Assembly: GCF_014201885.1 (NCBI RefSeq) | Contig: NZ_JACHFN010000005.1 | Span: 124,001 to 188,000 of the forward strand | Direction of reading: 5' to 3' | DNA from: Deinococcus budaensis | Lineage (GTDB): Bacteria; Deinococcota; Deinococci; Deinococcales; Deinococcaceae | DNA length: 64,000 nt | In this document: positions 54,668 to 63,860 of the stretch, piece after piece | Layout: every line of letters begins with the position of its first letter | Numbering within the stretch: position 1 is the first letter of the stretch | The notes under the pieces: generated by a model | What the model saw: only the letters and a program-made list of their open reading frames with translations | Databases searched by the model: none | What the model was told of the DNA's origin: nothing | Program-made: the position numbers and the translations under genes

Positions 54668-55546
<879 letters not shown>

Positions 55547-55550
<4 letters not shown>

Positions 55551-56197
55551 ATGACGCTTCCCTGCCCACCTCCCCGTCCGCGCGGCGCCCCGTGTGGACC
55601 TCGGTGCTGTGGGCCATCCTGGCCGTCGGCCTGGTCCTCGGCGGGGCGTGGGCCTACGCCCGGATCAAAAGCCCCTACCCGTTCTACGGCACGGTGTTCA
55701 ATGTAGAAACCACCTCCCCCGGATTGACCGGCACCGGGGAGGACGGCCAGCCGTTCGCCCTGAGTGCCCTGCGCGGGCAGACGGTGGCCGTGTTTTTCGG
55801 CTTCCTGCACTGTCCGAACATCTGTCCGACCACCCTGGCCGCTCTGGAGCAGGTCCGGCAGACGCTTCCGGAGAAGGATCGGGCCAAGTTCCGCACGGTG
55901 CTCGTGACCCTCGATCCCGCGCGGGACGACGTCGACAAGCTGCGCGAGTACGTCAGGTTCTTCAGCCCTTCGGCCAAAGGCGTCTTTATCCCGGAGCCTG
56001 CGCTGGCGGACACCGCCGCCGCCTGGGGTGTGGGATACCAGAAATCAGACGTGAAGAACGCGGCGACCTACCAGGTCGACCACACCACCGGGGTGTACCT
56101 GGTCGACCGCGAGGGGCGGCGGCGGGTGGTCTGGGACTCGACGCAACTCACGCGGGTCGACCGGGTGGCGGCGGACGTGCGGGAGGTGATGCGGTGA
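55547..56197 (+). CDS. SCO1/SenC-like thioredoxin-fold protein
   Basis: 216 residues from ATG 55547. SCO proteins deliver copper to cytochrome oxidase or act in redox defence outside the membrane. One N-terminal membrane helix (VLWAILAVGLVLGGAWAYAR), then the fold with the copper-binding CxxxC (FFGFLHCPNICPTTLAALEQ), TVLVTLDPARDDVDKLREYV and the conserved His near YQVDHTTGVYLVDREG. Coupled to the CDF upstream and to the ArsR promoter region downstream. Confidence 0.9.
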
Positions 56198-56232
56198 CGG
56201 TCCTGGGCGCCCCGCTGCGCTATGGTCAGGAC

Positions 56233-56595
56233 ATGAGAACCGCTTCTCAAGACGACGTGTGCGAGATTCCCTGCGTCCACCCTGAGGCGGTCGCCCGTGT
56301 GCGCGCCGCCTTGCCTGACACGGGAGGGGTGGAGGACGCCACCGCGCTGCTCAAAGTCATCGCGGATCCGACCCGCTTCCGTATCCTGACCGCTCTGAAC
56401 GTGGAGGAGCTGTGCGTGTGCGACCTGGCGGCGGTGGTGGGCATCAGCGAGAGCGCGGTGAGCCACCAGTTGCGCCTGCTGCGCGCCCACCGGCTGGTCA
56501 CCTTCCGCAAGGAGGGGCGCATCGCCTACTACCGCCTGCTCGACCAGCACATCAATGGGCTCATCGATAGCGCGGTGGATCACGTGCGCGAATGA
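56233..56595 (+). CDS. ArsR/SmtB-family metal sensor
   Basis: 120 residues from ATG 56233; -10-like TATGGT lies six bases upstream, so leaderless. Winged helix: ALLKVIADPTRFRILTALNV, ELCVCDLAAVVGISESAVSH, QLRLLRAHRLVTFRKEGRIA, YYRLLDQHINGLIDSAVDHV. It has ELCVCD in the alpha-3 position (CadC/SmtB cysteine site) and D-x-H...H-x-x-E near the C terminus (alpha-5 zinc site). N-terminal Cys/His (CEIPCVH) could add ligands. It probably represses the 50271 operon through the TGAACA operators. A decayed second copy lies at 63588. Confidence 0.9.
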   Translation: MRTASQDDVCEIPCVHPEAVARVRAALPDTGGVEDATALLKVIADPTRFRILTALNVEELCVCDLAAVVGISESAVSHQLRLLRAHRLVTFRKEGRIAYYRLLDQHINGLIDSAVDHVRE

Positions 56596-56738
56596 GGTCT
56601 GCCCGGGTCGCGCTCGCCGGGCCGCCCAGCCGGGGCGGCGGGTCGTTCGTGAGCGGGCGCCGCTGGCAGGGTGGCCTGTGACGCACGTCCTCCCCCGGGC
56701 CCTGGTCACTGAGCACGCCGGGAGCGCTCCAGAAACCC

Positions 56739-58337
56739 ATGACCCACAGGCACAGGACGCCTGACCGGGCAGTGCCGGAGCACCTTCCCGCGGGAGCAGG
56801 TCCGCCCCCTTGGCTACCGGCTGAAAAGGATCATCTGGCCGCCGGTCCCCGGCAACGCGGGCTCGGTCCACCTCTGGCCGGTGTCCTGCTGTGCTTGCTG
56901 GCCGGTGTGGGGCTGGCTTTCACCTTTCCGCCCTCGCCGTTGGGTTGGCTCGCGCCTGTGCCCCTGGCCTGGCTGTTCCGGGCCGCGTCGACGCGGCCGC
57001 CGGGCCAGGCCTTCACGCTGACCTTCGCCTTCGCTGCTGGTTTTTTCGGCGCGCTGCTGCTGTGGCTGCCGGGCAGCCTGACCCCCCTGTTCGGGCCCGG
57101 TGTGGGGGCGCTGTATCCGGCCCTGGTGGGGGGGCTGGCCCTCCTGTGGGCCGGGACGGTGGCCCTCACCCGCCAGGTACTGGGTCCGGCCACCCTCTGG
57201 GCCCTGCCGTTTGCCTGGGTGCTGCTGGACACCGCGCGTGGCCTGGGTCCCTTTGGGTTTACATGGGGCAGTCTGGGATATGCCTTCGCCTCCACCCCGC
57301 TCGTCCAGCTCGCCGACCTGGGCGGCCTCTCGCTGGTGGGGCTGCTCGTGACGCTCACGGCGGCGGCCCTGGCGGACCGGCGCCCACGCGTCCTGCTGGG
57401 CGTGGCGGCGCTGCTGCTCCTGGGCGCCCTGTACGGACTCACCCGGCCGCCGGACGCGCCGGGCACCCAGTGGGCCCTGCTGGTGCAGGGCAACGTCGAT
57501 CCACGGGCCAAGGTCCAGGGGCGCACGGCGGACGAGCTTGGGCGCTATCTGGACCTGACGCGGGCGGGCCTGGCGGCGGATCCGGCGCAGTTGGTGGTGT
57601 GGCCCGAGACAGCTGCCCCAGCCGCGCCCACCTCCCCGGAGCTGGCCCGCGCGCTGACGGCCCTGAACGTGCCGCTGCTGCTGGGCGCGCCCACCGAGCA
57701 GGGAGGGTACCGCAACAGCGTGTACGCCTTTGCGGGGGGCGAGGTCCGCGGGCGGCAGGACAAGGTGCGGTTGGTGCCGTTCGGGGAATACTTCCCGGGC
57801 CGCTCTCAGCTGGACGGTGCCTACCGGACGGTATTCCGCGCGCTGGGGCTGCCCGCCCTGACCGGGACGGTTCCCGGCCGCCGCCTGAGCCCGCTGCCGG
57901 TCGGGAACGTCCTGGTGGGTGCGCTGATCTGTTACGAGTCGACCTTCCCGGCCTTCGCCCGCGCTCAGGTGCGGCGCGGTGCGCGGGTCCTGGCTGTGGT
58001 GTCGAACGACGCCTGGTTCGGGCCGTCGGTGGGCGCTGAGCAGCACTTCCAGATGGGGCGCGTGCGGGCCATCGAGACGCGCCGCTGGGTGCTGCGGGCG
58101 GGCAACGACGGGGTCACGGCGGCGGTCGCGCCCTCCGGGCGGGTCACGGCCCGGCTGCCGCGGGCGGTCGCGGGGGCGCTGCCCGTCTCCTTCGCGCAGG
58201 CCGGGGCCATCACGCCGTATGTCCGCTGGGGGGAGTGGGTCACGGCGCTGAGTGCGCTGGTGCTGCTTGGGCTGTGGCTCAGCGTGCGGGAAGGGTGTTT
58301 CCAGGTTTCCAAAACGCGGGAACAGGGGCCAGGCTGA
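56739..58337 (+). CDS. lnt: Apolipoprotein N-acyltransferase
   Basis: 532 residues from ATG 56739; a start slightly further in is possible because the first 45 residues are not typical. Lnt adds the third acyl chain to lipoproteins. N-terminal membrane helices (about residues 45-230), then a nitrilase-type periplasmic domain with the Glu-Lys-Cys triad: LVVWPETAAP (Glu), RQDKVRLVPFGEYFPG (Lys) and LVGALICYESTFPAF (Cys), followed by VVSNDAWFGPSVGAEQHFQM. A last membrane helix closes it. A second lipoprotein-maturation gene beside lspA in this island is unusual. Confidence 0.92.
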   Translation: MTHRHRTPDRAVPEHLPAGAGPPPWLPAEKDHLAAGPRQRGLGPPLAGVLLCLLAGVGLAFTFPPSPLGWLAPVPLAWLFRAASTRPPGQAFTLTFAFAAGFFGALLLWLPGSLTPLFGPGVGALYPALVGGLALLWAGTVALTRQVLGPATLWALPFAWVLLDTARGLGPFGFTWGSLGYAFASTPLVQLADLGGLSLVGLLVTLTAAALADRRPRVLLGVAALLLLGALYGLTRPPDAPGTQWALLVQGNVDPRAKVQGRTADELGRYLDLTRAGLAADPAQLVVWPETAAPAAPTSPELARALTALNVPLLLGAPTEQGGYRNSVYAFAGGEVRGRQDKVRLVPFGEYFPGRSQLDGAYRTVFRALGLPALTGTVPGRRLSPLPVGNVLVGALICYESTFPAFARAQVRRGARVLAVVSNDAWFGPSVGAEQHFQMGRVRAIETRRWVLRAGNDGVTAAVAPSGRVTARLPRAVAGALPVSFAQAGAITPYVRWGEWVTALSALVLLGLWLSVREGCFQVSKTREQGPG

Positions 58338-58349
58338 AGACGACAGGCG

Positions 58350-58781
58350 GTGGCTTTGGGCCACCAGCAGCCGGTGTTGCCTCAGCGGCTCCTCGGGCGG
58401 GACATCTTCGACGTGCTTGCCCCGCTGGGCTTCCTCGACGTGTCCTTCACGTCGCCGCTCGGGCGGCGGCTGCGGCGGCGGGACCCGGTGATCGGGACTG
58501 ACCTGCGCCGTCTGGCTCGGGCGGGCCGGTTGCGACTGACGCCGCGTGTCCAGGAGGCAAGCGGGTTCCGGCCGAACTACAGCTGGTTGGACATTCCCTT
58601 GCTGGATGACCGAGGCCATCCGGTCCACGAGGGCGGGGTGACGGGCGTGCCGGGGGTTTCCTTCCTGGGTCTGCCCTGGCAGCGCACGCGGGGATCAGCC
58701 CTGCTGGGCGGAGTCGGGCGAGACGCCGAGGTGATCGTGCGGCGGGAGACCGATCGGCTGCGCGGACGGTCGGCAGTCTGA
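58350..58781 (+). pseudogene. Internally deleted flavin monooxygenase-like protein (C-terminal part)
   Basis: 143 codons from GTG 58350. LLGRDIFDVLAPLGFLDVSF, PLGRRLRRRDPVIGTDLRRL and ARAGRLRLTPRVQEA match the second half of a CzcO/TrkA-type flavin-dependent monooxygenase; the text then jumps to SGFRPNYSWLDIPLLDDRGH and VPGVSFLGLPWQRTRGSALL, skipping about 30-40 residues, and the whole N-terminal FAD-binding half is absent. A relic. In related islands such genes accompany heavy-metal efflux. Confidence 0.65.
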
Positions 58782-58936
58782 AGAACTAGGCGGGAGGGCA
58801 AGCGGGTGCCGGGTCCGCTTCAGCATGGGCTGCGACACGGAGCAGCCCTTGGTGTATACCAATGTCGCGGAATCTCTTCTTGGGGCAACGAGACAGATCA
58901 GGTCACTGCGCGAAGGTTTCCGTTTTGCGGGACGCC

Positions 58937-59295
58937 TCAGGCGTAGGTCACCCAACCTCGGAAGGTGAACCCGGCATAGAACAGGCTGACCCCTGAGCAC
59001 CCATCGTCCCGCAGAACGGCTTCGTCCTGCGCCGGCGTGAGATGCAAGTGCGCGTTAACCGCCGCACGGGCATTTGCTGCCTTCTGAAGCTCGACACCAG
59101 AAGACACCAGGAAGGCGGCGTAGCGTGACGGCCACATGTGTCTCGCTCGCCCTCACCCTTCGGCAGGCTGAAGTGGGCCACCACGAACGGTGCACCAGGC
59201 TTGAGGCGACGATGGACTTCGGCTACGGTCTGTCGCCGTTCTGCCTGGGTCAGAATATGCTTGGGACAGCATGTCACTATGCCCGCCCAGGGATC
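58937..59295 (-). pseudogene. Frameshifted C-terminal half of a class I methyltransferase
   Basis: Leftward, from about 59295, one frame reads DPWAGIVTCCPKHILTQAER and TVAEVHRRLKPGAPFVVAHF (post-motif region of a class I methyltransferase). At about 59140 another frame takes over: WPSRYAAFLVSSGVELQKAA, LHLTPAQDEAVLRDDGCSGV and SLFYAGFTFRGWVTYA to a stop at 58937. The N-terminal SAM-binding half is missing, so it is a truncated, frameshifted relic upstream of and antisense to merR. Confidence 0.65.
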
Positions 59296-59310
59296 ATTCA
59301 GGATCAGGGC

Positions 59311-59730
59311 ATGGCGGACCTCTCTGACATGCCCATCGGTCAACTCGCTGCCTCGACCGGCGAGAGCGTCAAGGCGCTGCGCTACTGGACCGACTTCGGC
59401 CTGCTGACGGTGGAGCGCCGACCCAGCGGCTACCGGCACTACCCGCCCGAGGCCACCGACCAGGTCCGCTTCATTCGCTCCGCGCAGGCCGCCGGATTCA
59501 CCCTCGACGAGATCCGCCGCATTCTTGCGGCTCGACAGGACGGCCAGAAGCCCTGCGCGCACGTCAAGGCCGATCTCGACGCGCACCTGGAAACGGTGCG
59601 GGCGCAGATCGCGCACCTCCAGGCCCTCGAAGCGCAGTTGCAGGCCAAGGTGACGTGGGCGGAGGAGCATCCCGACCTGGCCTGCGATTCCGCGGGATGC
59701 ATCTACCTGGAGGACACGCCCAGGGCTTGA
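59311..59730 (+). CDS. MerR-family metal-responsive activator
   Basis: 139 residues from ATG 59311. MerR proteins untwist promoters with long spacers on metal binding. Winged helix: PIGQLAASTGESVKALRYWT, DFGLLTVERRPSGYRHYPPE, QVRFIRSAQAAGFTLDEIRR; then a dimerisation helix (KPCAHVKADLDAHLETVRAQ) and a C-terminal metal site with CDSAGCIYLE (C-x4-C) besides PCAH. The cysteine arrangement suits Hg, Cd, Pb or Zn. The promoter with 19-base spacer just downstream drives the next gene. Confidence 0.9.
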   Translation: MADLSDMPIGQLAASTGESVKALRYWTDFGLLTVERRPSGYRHYPPEATDQVRFIRSAQAAGFTLDEIRRILAARQDGQKPCAHVKADLDAHLETVRAQIAHLQALEAQLQAKVTWAEEHPDLACDSAGCIYLEDTPRA

Positions 59731-59757
59731 CTCTCCCGTGGGCGGGAGACTTTAGCT
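59727..59757 (+). promoter_or_regulatory. MerR-type promoter with 19-base spacer
   Basis: -35 TTGACT (59727-59732), spacer of 19 bases, -10 TTAGCT (59752-59757), then ATG 59765 seven bases later, so the transcript is leaderless. The spacer carries the dyad CTCCCG-TGGG-CGGGAG (59733-59748), the classical MerR arrangement. Confidence 0.85.
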
Positions 59758-59764
59758 TCTGAGC

Positions 59765-60235
59765 ATGACCACCGCCCCTGATTGCTGCGCTCCGACCACA
59801 CCGGTCGCGGCGACCACCTGTTCCACCTGTGGCACCACGGGCAGGGCGGTGAAACTCGTCACCCTCAAGGCCCTGCTGACCCCGGCCGCGCTCGCCACCC
59901 TCGATTCCAGCGAGGCATACCGCTTCTGCCCCGACATCGCCTGCGACGTGGTGTACTTCAGCCCCTCCCGGACTTACCGGCAGGCGGACGTGAAGGTGCC
60001 CGTCTTCCAGAAGGACGGGCGCGGCAGCACGCCCGCCTGTTACTGCTTCGGCCACACTCGGACGGACCTGGAGCAGGCCACCCGGGAGGGACGTGCCGAA
60101 GTGATCCCCCAGTCGATCCAGACGCACATCCAGGCCGGACGCTGCGGGTGCGAGGTGAACAACCCCCAGGGAAGCTGCTGCCTGGGCAACGTGAACCGCA
60201 CCCTGGCCGCCCTGCGGGAGGCCAGCCATGCCTGA
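59765..60235 (+). CDS. CopZ-like [2Fe-2S] metallochaperone N-domain protein
   Basis: 156 residues from ATG 59765. It has many cysteines: DCCAP, TCSTCGTTG near the start, RFCPDIACDVVYFSP, ACYCFGHTRTDLEQATREGR and CGCEVNNPQGSCCLGNVNRT. This pattern (zinc/[2Fe-2S] domain with YCFGHT and C-x-C...C-x4-C) matches the N-terminal iron-sulfur part of Archaeoglobus-type CopZ. The copper-binding HMA part is absent. Probably a cytoplasmic metal chaperone or reductase, under control of the upstream MerR. Confidence 0.8.
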   Translation: MTTAPDCCAPTTPVAATTCSTCGTTGRAVKLVTLKALLTPAALATLDSSEAYRFCPDIACDVVYFSPSRTYRQADVKVPVFQKDGRGSTPACYCFGHTRTDLEQATREGRAEVIPQSIQTHIQAGRCGCEVNNPQGSCCLGNVNRTLAALREASHA

Positions 60236-60606
60236 GACCGCGCCGGTTCACCCTCACCTGACCGCGCTATTGGACTGCCGCGAGGGCCGGGCACCGGGCA
60301 CCCGAAACGGTCCTGCGCGAGTTCATTCTGTTCACGCCCACGCCGCACGTGGTGCACACGGCAGGTGGCGTCCGCATCTTCACGCGGTGCGCCCTCGACA
60401 CCCTGCTCGCCGCGTGGATTCTGAACGGGAACATCGACATCGCCACTACGCCCCCCGGCGAGGCGCAGCCCCTCCACCTCACCGTCCGCGACGGGCACCT
60501 CCAGGCACCGCCCGACGCCGTGCTCGCCGTCCCCACCCAGCCTGATGTTCAAAAGGCAGAAGGTATTCACCGCAGCTTCCTTCCCTACGCGCCCGTCTGG
60601 AGGTGA
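60228..60606 (+). pseudogene. Alkylmercury lyase (MerB)-like remnant, frameshifted
   Basis: ATG 60228 (overlapping the previous stop) gives MPETAPVHPHLTALLDCREG and then loses sense; from about 60295 another frame gives ETVLREFILFTPTPHVVHTA, GGVRIFTRCALDTLLAAWIL and PLHLTVRDGHLQAPPDAVLA. The motif F-x-x-C-A-L-D-T-L resembles the MerB core (W-C-A-L-D), with its first catalytic Cys. The second Cys region expected downstream is missing, so the gene is both frameshifted and truncated. Confidence 0.55.
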
Positions 60607-60932
60607 AACGGTGATCGGTGCTCAGATCGGGCTGGATAGCCCTGTGTTTCACCCCGTCCCCAGCCCTTGATCGACGTGAGCGCGGGCACTGTCAGGGTGC
60701 GGAAGTGACTTGCAGCGCGCGTTGTAACGCCAAAGGTGGGAAGTCGCCTCGTTTGACCGGGAGGTCAACCGGAAAAGACTCAGCCCGATTGTCGCCTGCC
60801 TGACTCTTCCAGCGCCCGGCTGCTGCTTGGGGCCAGCAGCAAGAGCGGAGATGGCCTGGAGAGCGGGAGGAACTGTGCGGGAGCACCGCAGCGGCTCCCT
60901 CCCTTCACGTCTGCCGCTGCCACGCCCTGTGT
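60607..60932. other. Intergenic region with a small dyad
   Basis: No gene seen. TTGACC-GGGA-GGTCAA (60753-60768) is a perfect 6-bp inverted repeat, possibly an operator left from a lost gene. No terminator with T tract is evident for the converging potassium transporter gene. Confidence 0.4.
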
Positions 60933-62318
60933 CTACCCCACCAGAATGTCGCGTTCGACTGGGTAGTCGATGCCGTGACGCTGTTGCCGCCGCAGGTTGA
61001 AGGCCACCACAAAGGTCACCGGCCCGATGCGGCCCAGGTACATCAGGACCGTTAAGATGACCAGCCCCGGGTCGTTGATCCGGGGCGTGGTGTTCATACT
61101 CAGTCCCACTGTTGCGGCGGCGCTGACCGTCTCGAACAAGAGGTCAGTAAACCCCAGTTTGGGATTGGTGGCGAGCAGTGCGAAGAAGGCCGCGGCCACC
61201 AGCAGCGCGTAGAGCGTCGTCACTGTCCCGGCCCTCACGACGTTCTCGGACTCTATTCGGCGCCGAAAGGCGATCAACTCTCCACGTCCAGACACCATGT
61301 TCCACGCGCTGCCCACCAGGATGGCGAAGGTACTGGTCTTGATGCCGCCCCCGGTGCTGCCGCTGTTCGCGCCGATGAACATCAGGGCGATCATCAGAAA
61401 CAGAGTCGCGCTCGTGAGGCCGCTGATATCCACGGTAGCGAACCCACCGGAGCGGGGGGTCACGCTCTGAAAAAACGCCGCAATCAGCTTTCCTGACGGG
61501 CTCAGGGTCCCCAGCGTCCGGCTGTTGTTCCACTCCAGCGCCAGGATCAGGACGGTCCCCATGAGCAGCAGGAACCCCGTGGTCAGCAGGGTCAGCTTGC
61601 TGTAGACCAGCAGGCGGTGACGACGGCCCCGCGTCAGGTGAAGGAGGGCATTGAGCTGCACCAGGAACCCCAGGCCGCCCAGGATGATCAGGACGCTGAT
61701 GGTCAGGCTGACCAGCGGGTCCTGAGCGTAGGGCACCATGCCGCCCGGCAAGACGACGAAGCCGGCATTGTTGTACGCGCTCACCGCGTGGAAGAACGCC
61801 TGGTACAGACCCTCACCCCACCCGAACTGCGGCACGAACCGGAAGGCGAGCAGCACGGTCCCCGTCGCCTGCGCGACCAGGGTGTACAGGAAAATCGTGC
61901 GGATCAGCGCCAGCACCCCGCCAGCGTCAAGGGCATTGATTTGCTGCGCAAGGTGTTGTCGTTCCCTGAAGTTCACCCGGCGGCCCGTCATCAGGGCAAA
62001 CAGCGTCCCGAAGGTCAGGATGCCGAGGCCGCCGATTTGCGCGAGCAGGAGAATCGACCATTGCCCCAGCCGTGTGAACGCCTCGCCGGTGTCAGCCACG
62101 ACGAGGCCTGTGATGCAGATGGCGCTGGTGGCCGTGAACAGAAGGTCGACCGTGTTCAGCGCTGCCCCAGCGGTCGTCATTCCGGGCAGGAGCAGGAGGG
62201 CCGTACCCAGCCCGATCCCTACGAAGTACACCAGAGCGATCAGTTGAGGGGGCGACAGTCGGGCAAGCAGGCGACGCCGGGAACGACCGGAAAGGTCCGA
62301 TAGGCGTAGGCCACGCAT
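60933..62318 (-). CDS. ktrB: KtrB/TrkH-type potassium channel subunit
   Basis: 461 residues from ATG 62318; -10 TAGCCT lies six bases upstream, so leaderless. KtrB conducts K+ with a cytoplasmic KtrA. Eight to ten membrane segments and four pore loops are visible: LFTATSAICITGLVVADTGE, AFFHAVSAYNNAGFVVLPGG, FFQSVTPRSGGFATVDISGL and LFETVSAAATVGLSMNTTPR, each with its selectivity glycine. The gating loop region GANSGSTGGGIKTSTFAILV is present. No ktrA gene is seen in the window, so KtrA is probably chromosomal. Confidence 0.92.
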   Translation of the reverse strand: MRGLRLSDLSGRSRRRLLARLSPPQLIALVYFVGIGLGTALLLLPGMTTAGAALNTVDLLFTATSAICITGLVVADTGEAFTRLGQWSILLLAQIGGLGILTFGTLFALMTGRRVNFRERQHLAQQINALDAGGVLALIRTIFLYTLVAQATGTVLLAFRFVPQFGWGEGLYQAFFHAVSAYNNAGFVVLPGGMVPYAQDPLVSLTISVLIILGGLGFLVQLNALLHLTRGRRHRLLVYSKLTLLTTGFLLLMGTVLILALEWNNSRTLGTLSPSGKLIAAFFQSVTPRSGGFATVDISGLTSATLFLMIALMFIGANSGSTGGGIKTSTFAILVGSAWNMVSGRGELIAFRRRIESENVVRAGTVTTLYALLVAAAFFALLATNPKLGFTDLLFETVSAAATVGLSMNTTPRINDPGLVILTVLMYLGRIGPVTFVVAFNLRRQQRHGIDYPVERDILVG

Positions 62319-62714
62319 AGGCACAGGCTATCCAAGATACCGTGACGGGGGCGCTGAACTCGGCAAGCTTCAAATCCGGGGAACCTTGCCTGACGCTCTT
62401 GCCATTCACGGTTACGCCGTGCAGCGCCTCCCAAGACAGGTTGAATGCCCACAGGCTGGGACCGGGCCCAGGGCCAGGCGGAACGGGCCGAAGAGACTGC
62501 TTTCTTCGGGAGCATCTCCACCACCGCAAGAATGAACACGCGCGGCTTCGTGGACGGAGACGATATTCAATAGGCCGTGGGAGAGACCCTTCAGGGATAA
62601 AACTTGAGAAGGGGAACGGCGATCAGCCGCTTTCGTCCCAACGAAAGAGTTGGTGCCGCAGGCATGGATGAAGCCTTCGACACAGACGGTAGAGGGGCGG
62701 GTACCCGTCACGGG
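62319..62714. other. Region without a supported gene
   Basis: Both strands have only short or atypical frames. On the minus strand, around 62712-62412, a 99-codon frame exists, but its sequence shows no family and no start site worth naming. Codon use is less GC-biased than in neighbours, so this may be inserted or eroded DNA. Confidence 0.35.
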
Positions 62715-63362
62715 TCAGCGAACCTCAGACCCCTCTTCCGGTGACCGCCACCCCAGCCAGTGGCTGACCAGCCAGAAGACGGCAGCGGTGGAGGCCAGGA
62801 CCAGCGCCACCCAGCCCGTCCCGAGTCCACTCGCCGTTGCCCCCGCCCAGGCGTACATCAAGTTGAATGGCAGCGCGCCCAGCGTGGCTGCCAGGATGAG
62901 CTGCCGCCAGCGCAGGGAAGACGCGCCTGCCAGTACGGCCACCGTCTCGGCCAGCAGGGGCACCGGGCGCGTGACGACGATGGCGAGCGGTCCCCAGCGG
63001 CGGAGCACCGCCTCGCTGCGGGAACGTGCGCTGGGGGGTACCAGTCGGTCCAGCAGCGGCCCGCCGCGCCGACCGAGGGCAAAGGCCAGCAGCGCGGCCC
63101 CTACGCTGCCGACGAGGGAGAGCAGGGTCCCCAGGGCGACGCCGTACAGCGCCCCGTGCGCCACCATCACCACGCTGGAGGGCACAGGCAGCAGCACGTC
63201 CGTCGCGAGCAGCGCCACTCCCGCTAGGCCTGCCGCCGCACCCCCGCGGCGCAAGAAGGGCAAGGGGTCCGTCAGCAGCGGCACACCCAGCGCCTCAAAG
63301 GCGACGAACAGCACCAGGAAGACCGTGACGAGCGCGCCCACGACCGCCCAGTACCGTTTCAC
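62715..63362 (-). CDS. TVP38/DedA-like (VTT domain) membrane protein
   Basis: 215 residues from GTG 63362, chosen because the sequence before it lacks membrane-protein character; ATG 63476 is the longer option. VTT-domain proteins are lipid scramblases or transport-related. Features: VVGALVTVFLVLFVAFEALG, LLATDVLLPVPSSVVMVAHG (with the conserved re-entrant LPVPSS), GTLLSLVGSVGAALLAFALG, RWGPLAIVVTRPVPLLAETV (R-P-V-P loop) and a last helix FWLVSHWLGW. It stands alone. Confidence 0.8.
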   Translation of the reverse strand: MKRYWAVVGALVTVFLVLFVAFEALGVPLLTDPLPFLRRGGAAAGLAGVALLATDVLLPVPSSVVMVAHGALYGVALGTLLSLVGSVGAALLAFALGRRGGPLLDRLVPPSARSRSEAVLRRWGPLAIVVTRPVPLLAETVAVLAGASSLRWRQLILAATLGALPFNLMYAWAGATASGLGTGWVALVLASTAAVFWLVSHWLGWRSPEEGSEVR

Positions 63363-63587
63363 CGCCCATCCCGCCGCAGAAGGGCAGGCGGCACCAGCTG
63401 CCACCGGCTGTTCAAGGGTCGCAGGTCGTCGCAGGTGCTCCGCTGCGTCATGTCGCCAGCGCCAAGAGTGCAACATGGGTGGGAAGTGGTCACGGCCTTT
63501 TGCTCCTCATTTCACGGTGGTCAGGATAAGCGGTCTGCCGCTGGGCATCACGCCGGGACGGAAGGCTTAGCAAAGCGGTGTGGCTTG

Positions 63588-63732
63588 GCCGCGGTGGGGT
63601 GCATCAGCGGAAGTGCCGTGAGTCACCCGTCGCATCTCGTGTGCGCTCACCGGCTGGTGACCTTCCATAACGAAGGGAACGTCAACATCCTGATCCTCGG
63701 CGCCATGCACCACGCCCACGAATCAACGCGCC
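63588..63732 (+). pseudogene. Eroded copy of the ArsR gene at 56233
   Basis: One frame encodes GCISGSAVSHPSHLVCAHRL and VTFHNEGNVNILILGAMHHA, which aligns with VGISESAVSHQLRLLRAHRL and VTFRKEGRIAYYRLLDQHIN of the intact ArsR protein. The nucleotide sequence is alike over about 130 bases. The N-terminal half and the metal site are missing. Confidence 0.65.
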
Positions 63733-63821
63733 CCCCAGACTGGTCGTGTTCTTCCTGTCCTGGGCGTTTGCGGGGACGCCCGGCTCCTGTTCAAAACTCA
63801 ACTGAAAGTTTGCTCATATGT

Positions 63822-63854
63822 CAGGACAACCGCCCTGTCCTGGGTGGCTAGCAT
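63822..63854 (+). promoter_or_regulatory. Promoter with palindrome before the last gene
   Basis: CAGGACA (63822-63828) and TGTCCTG (63836-63842) form a perfect 7-bp dyad; -10 TAGCAT (63849-63854) is followed six bases later by GTG 63861, again leaderless. No TTGACA-like -35 is clear. Confidence 0.5.
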
Positions 63855-63860
63855 GGCCCG

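Noticed and set aside
62412..62711. 99-codon leftward frame between ktrB and the TVP38/DedA gene
   Set aside because: No recognisable family, no promoter or ribosome binding site, atypical composition.
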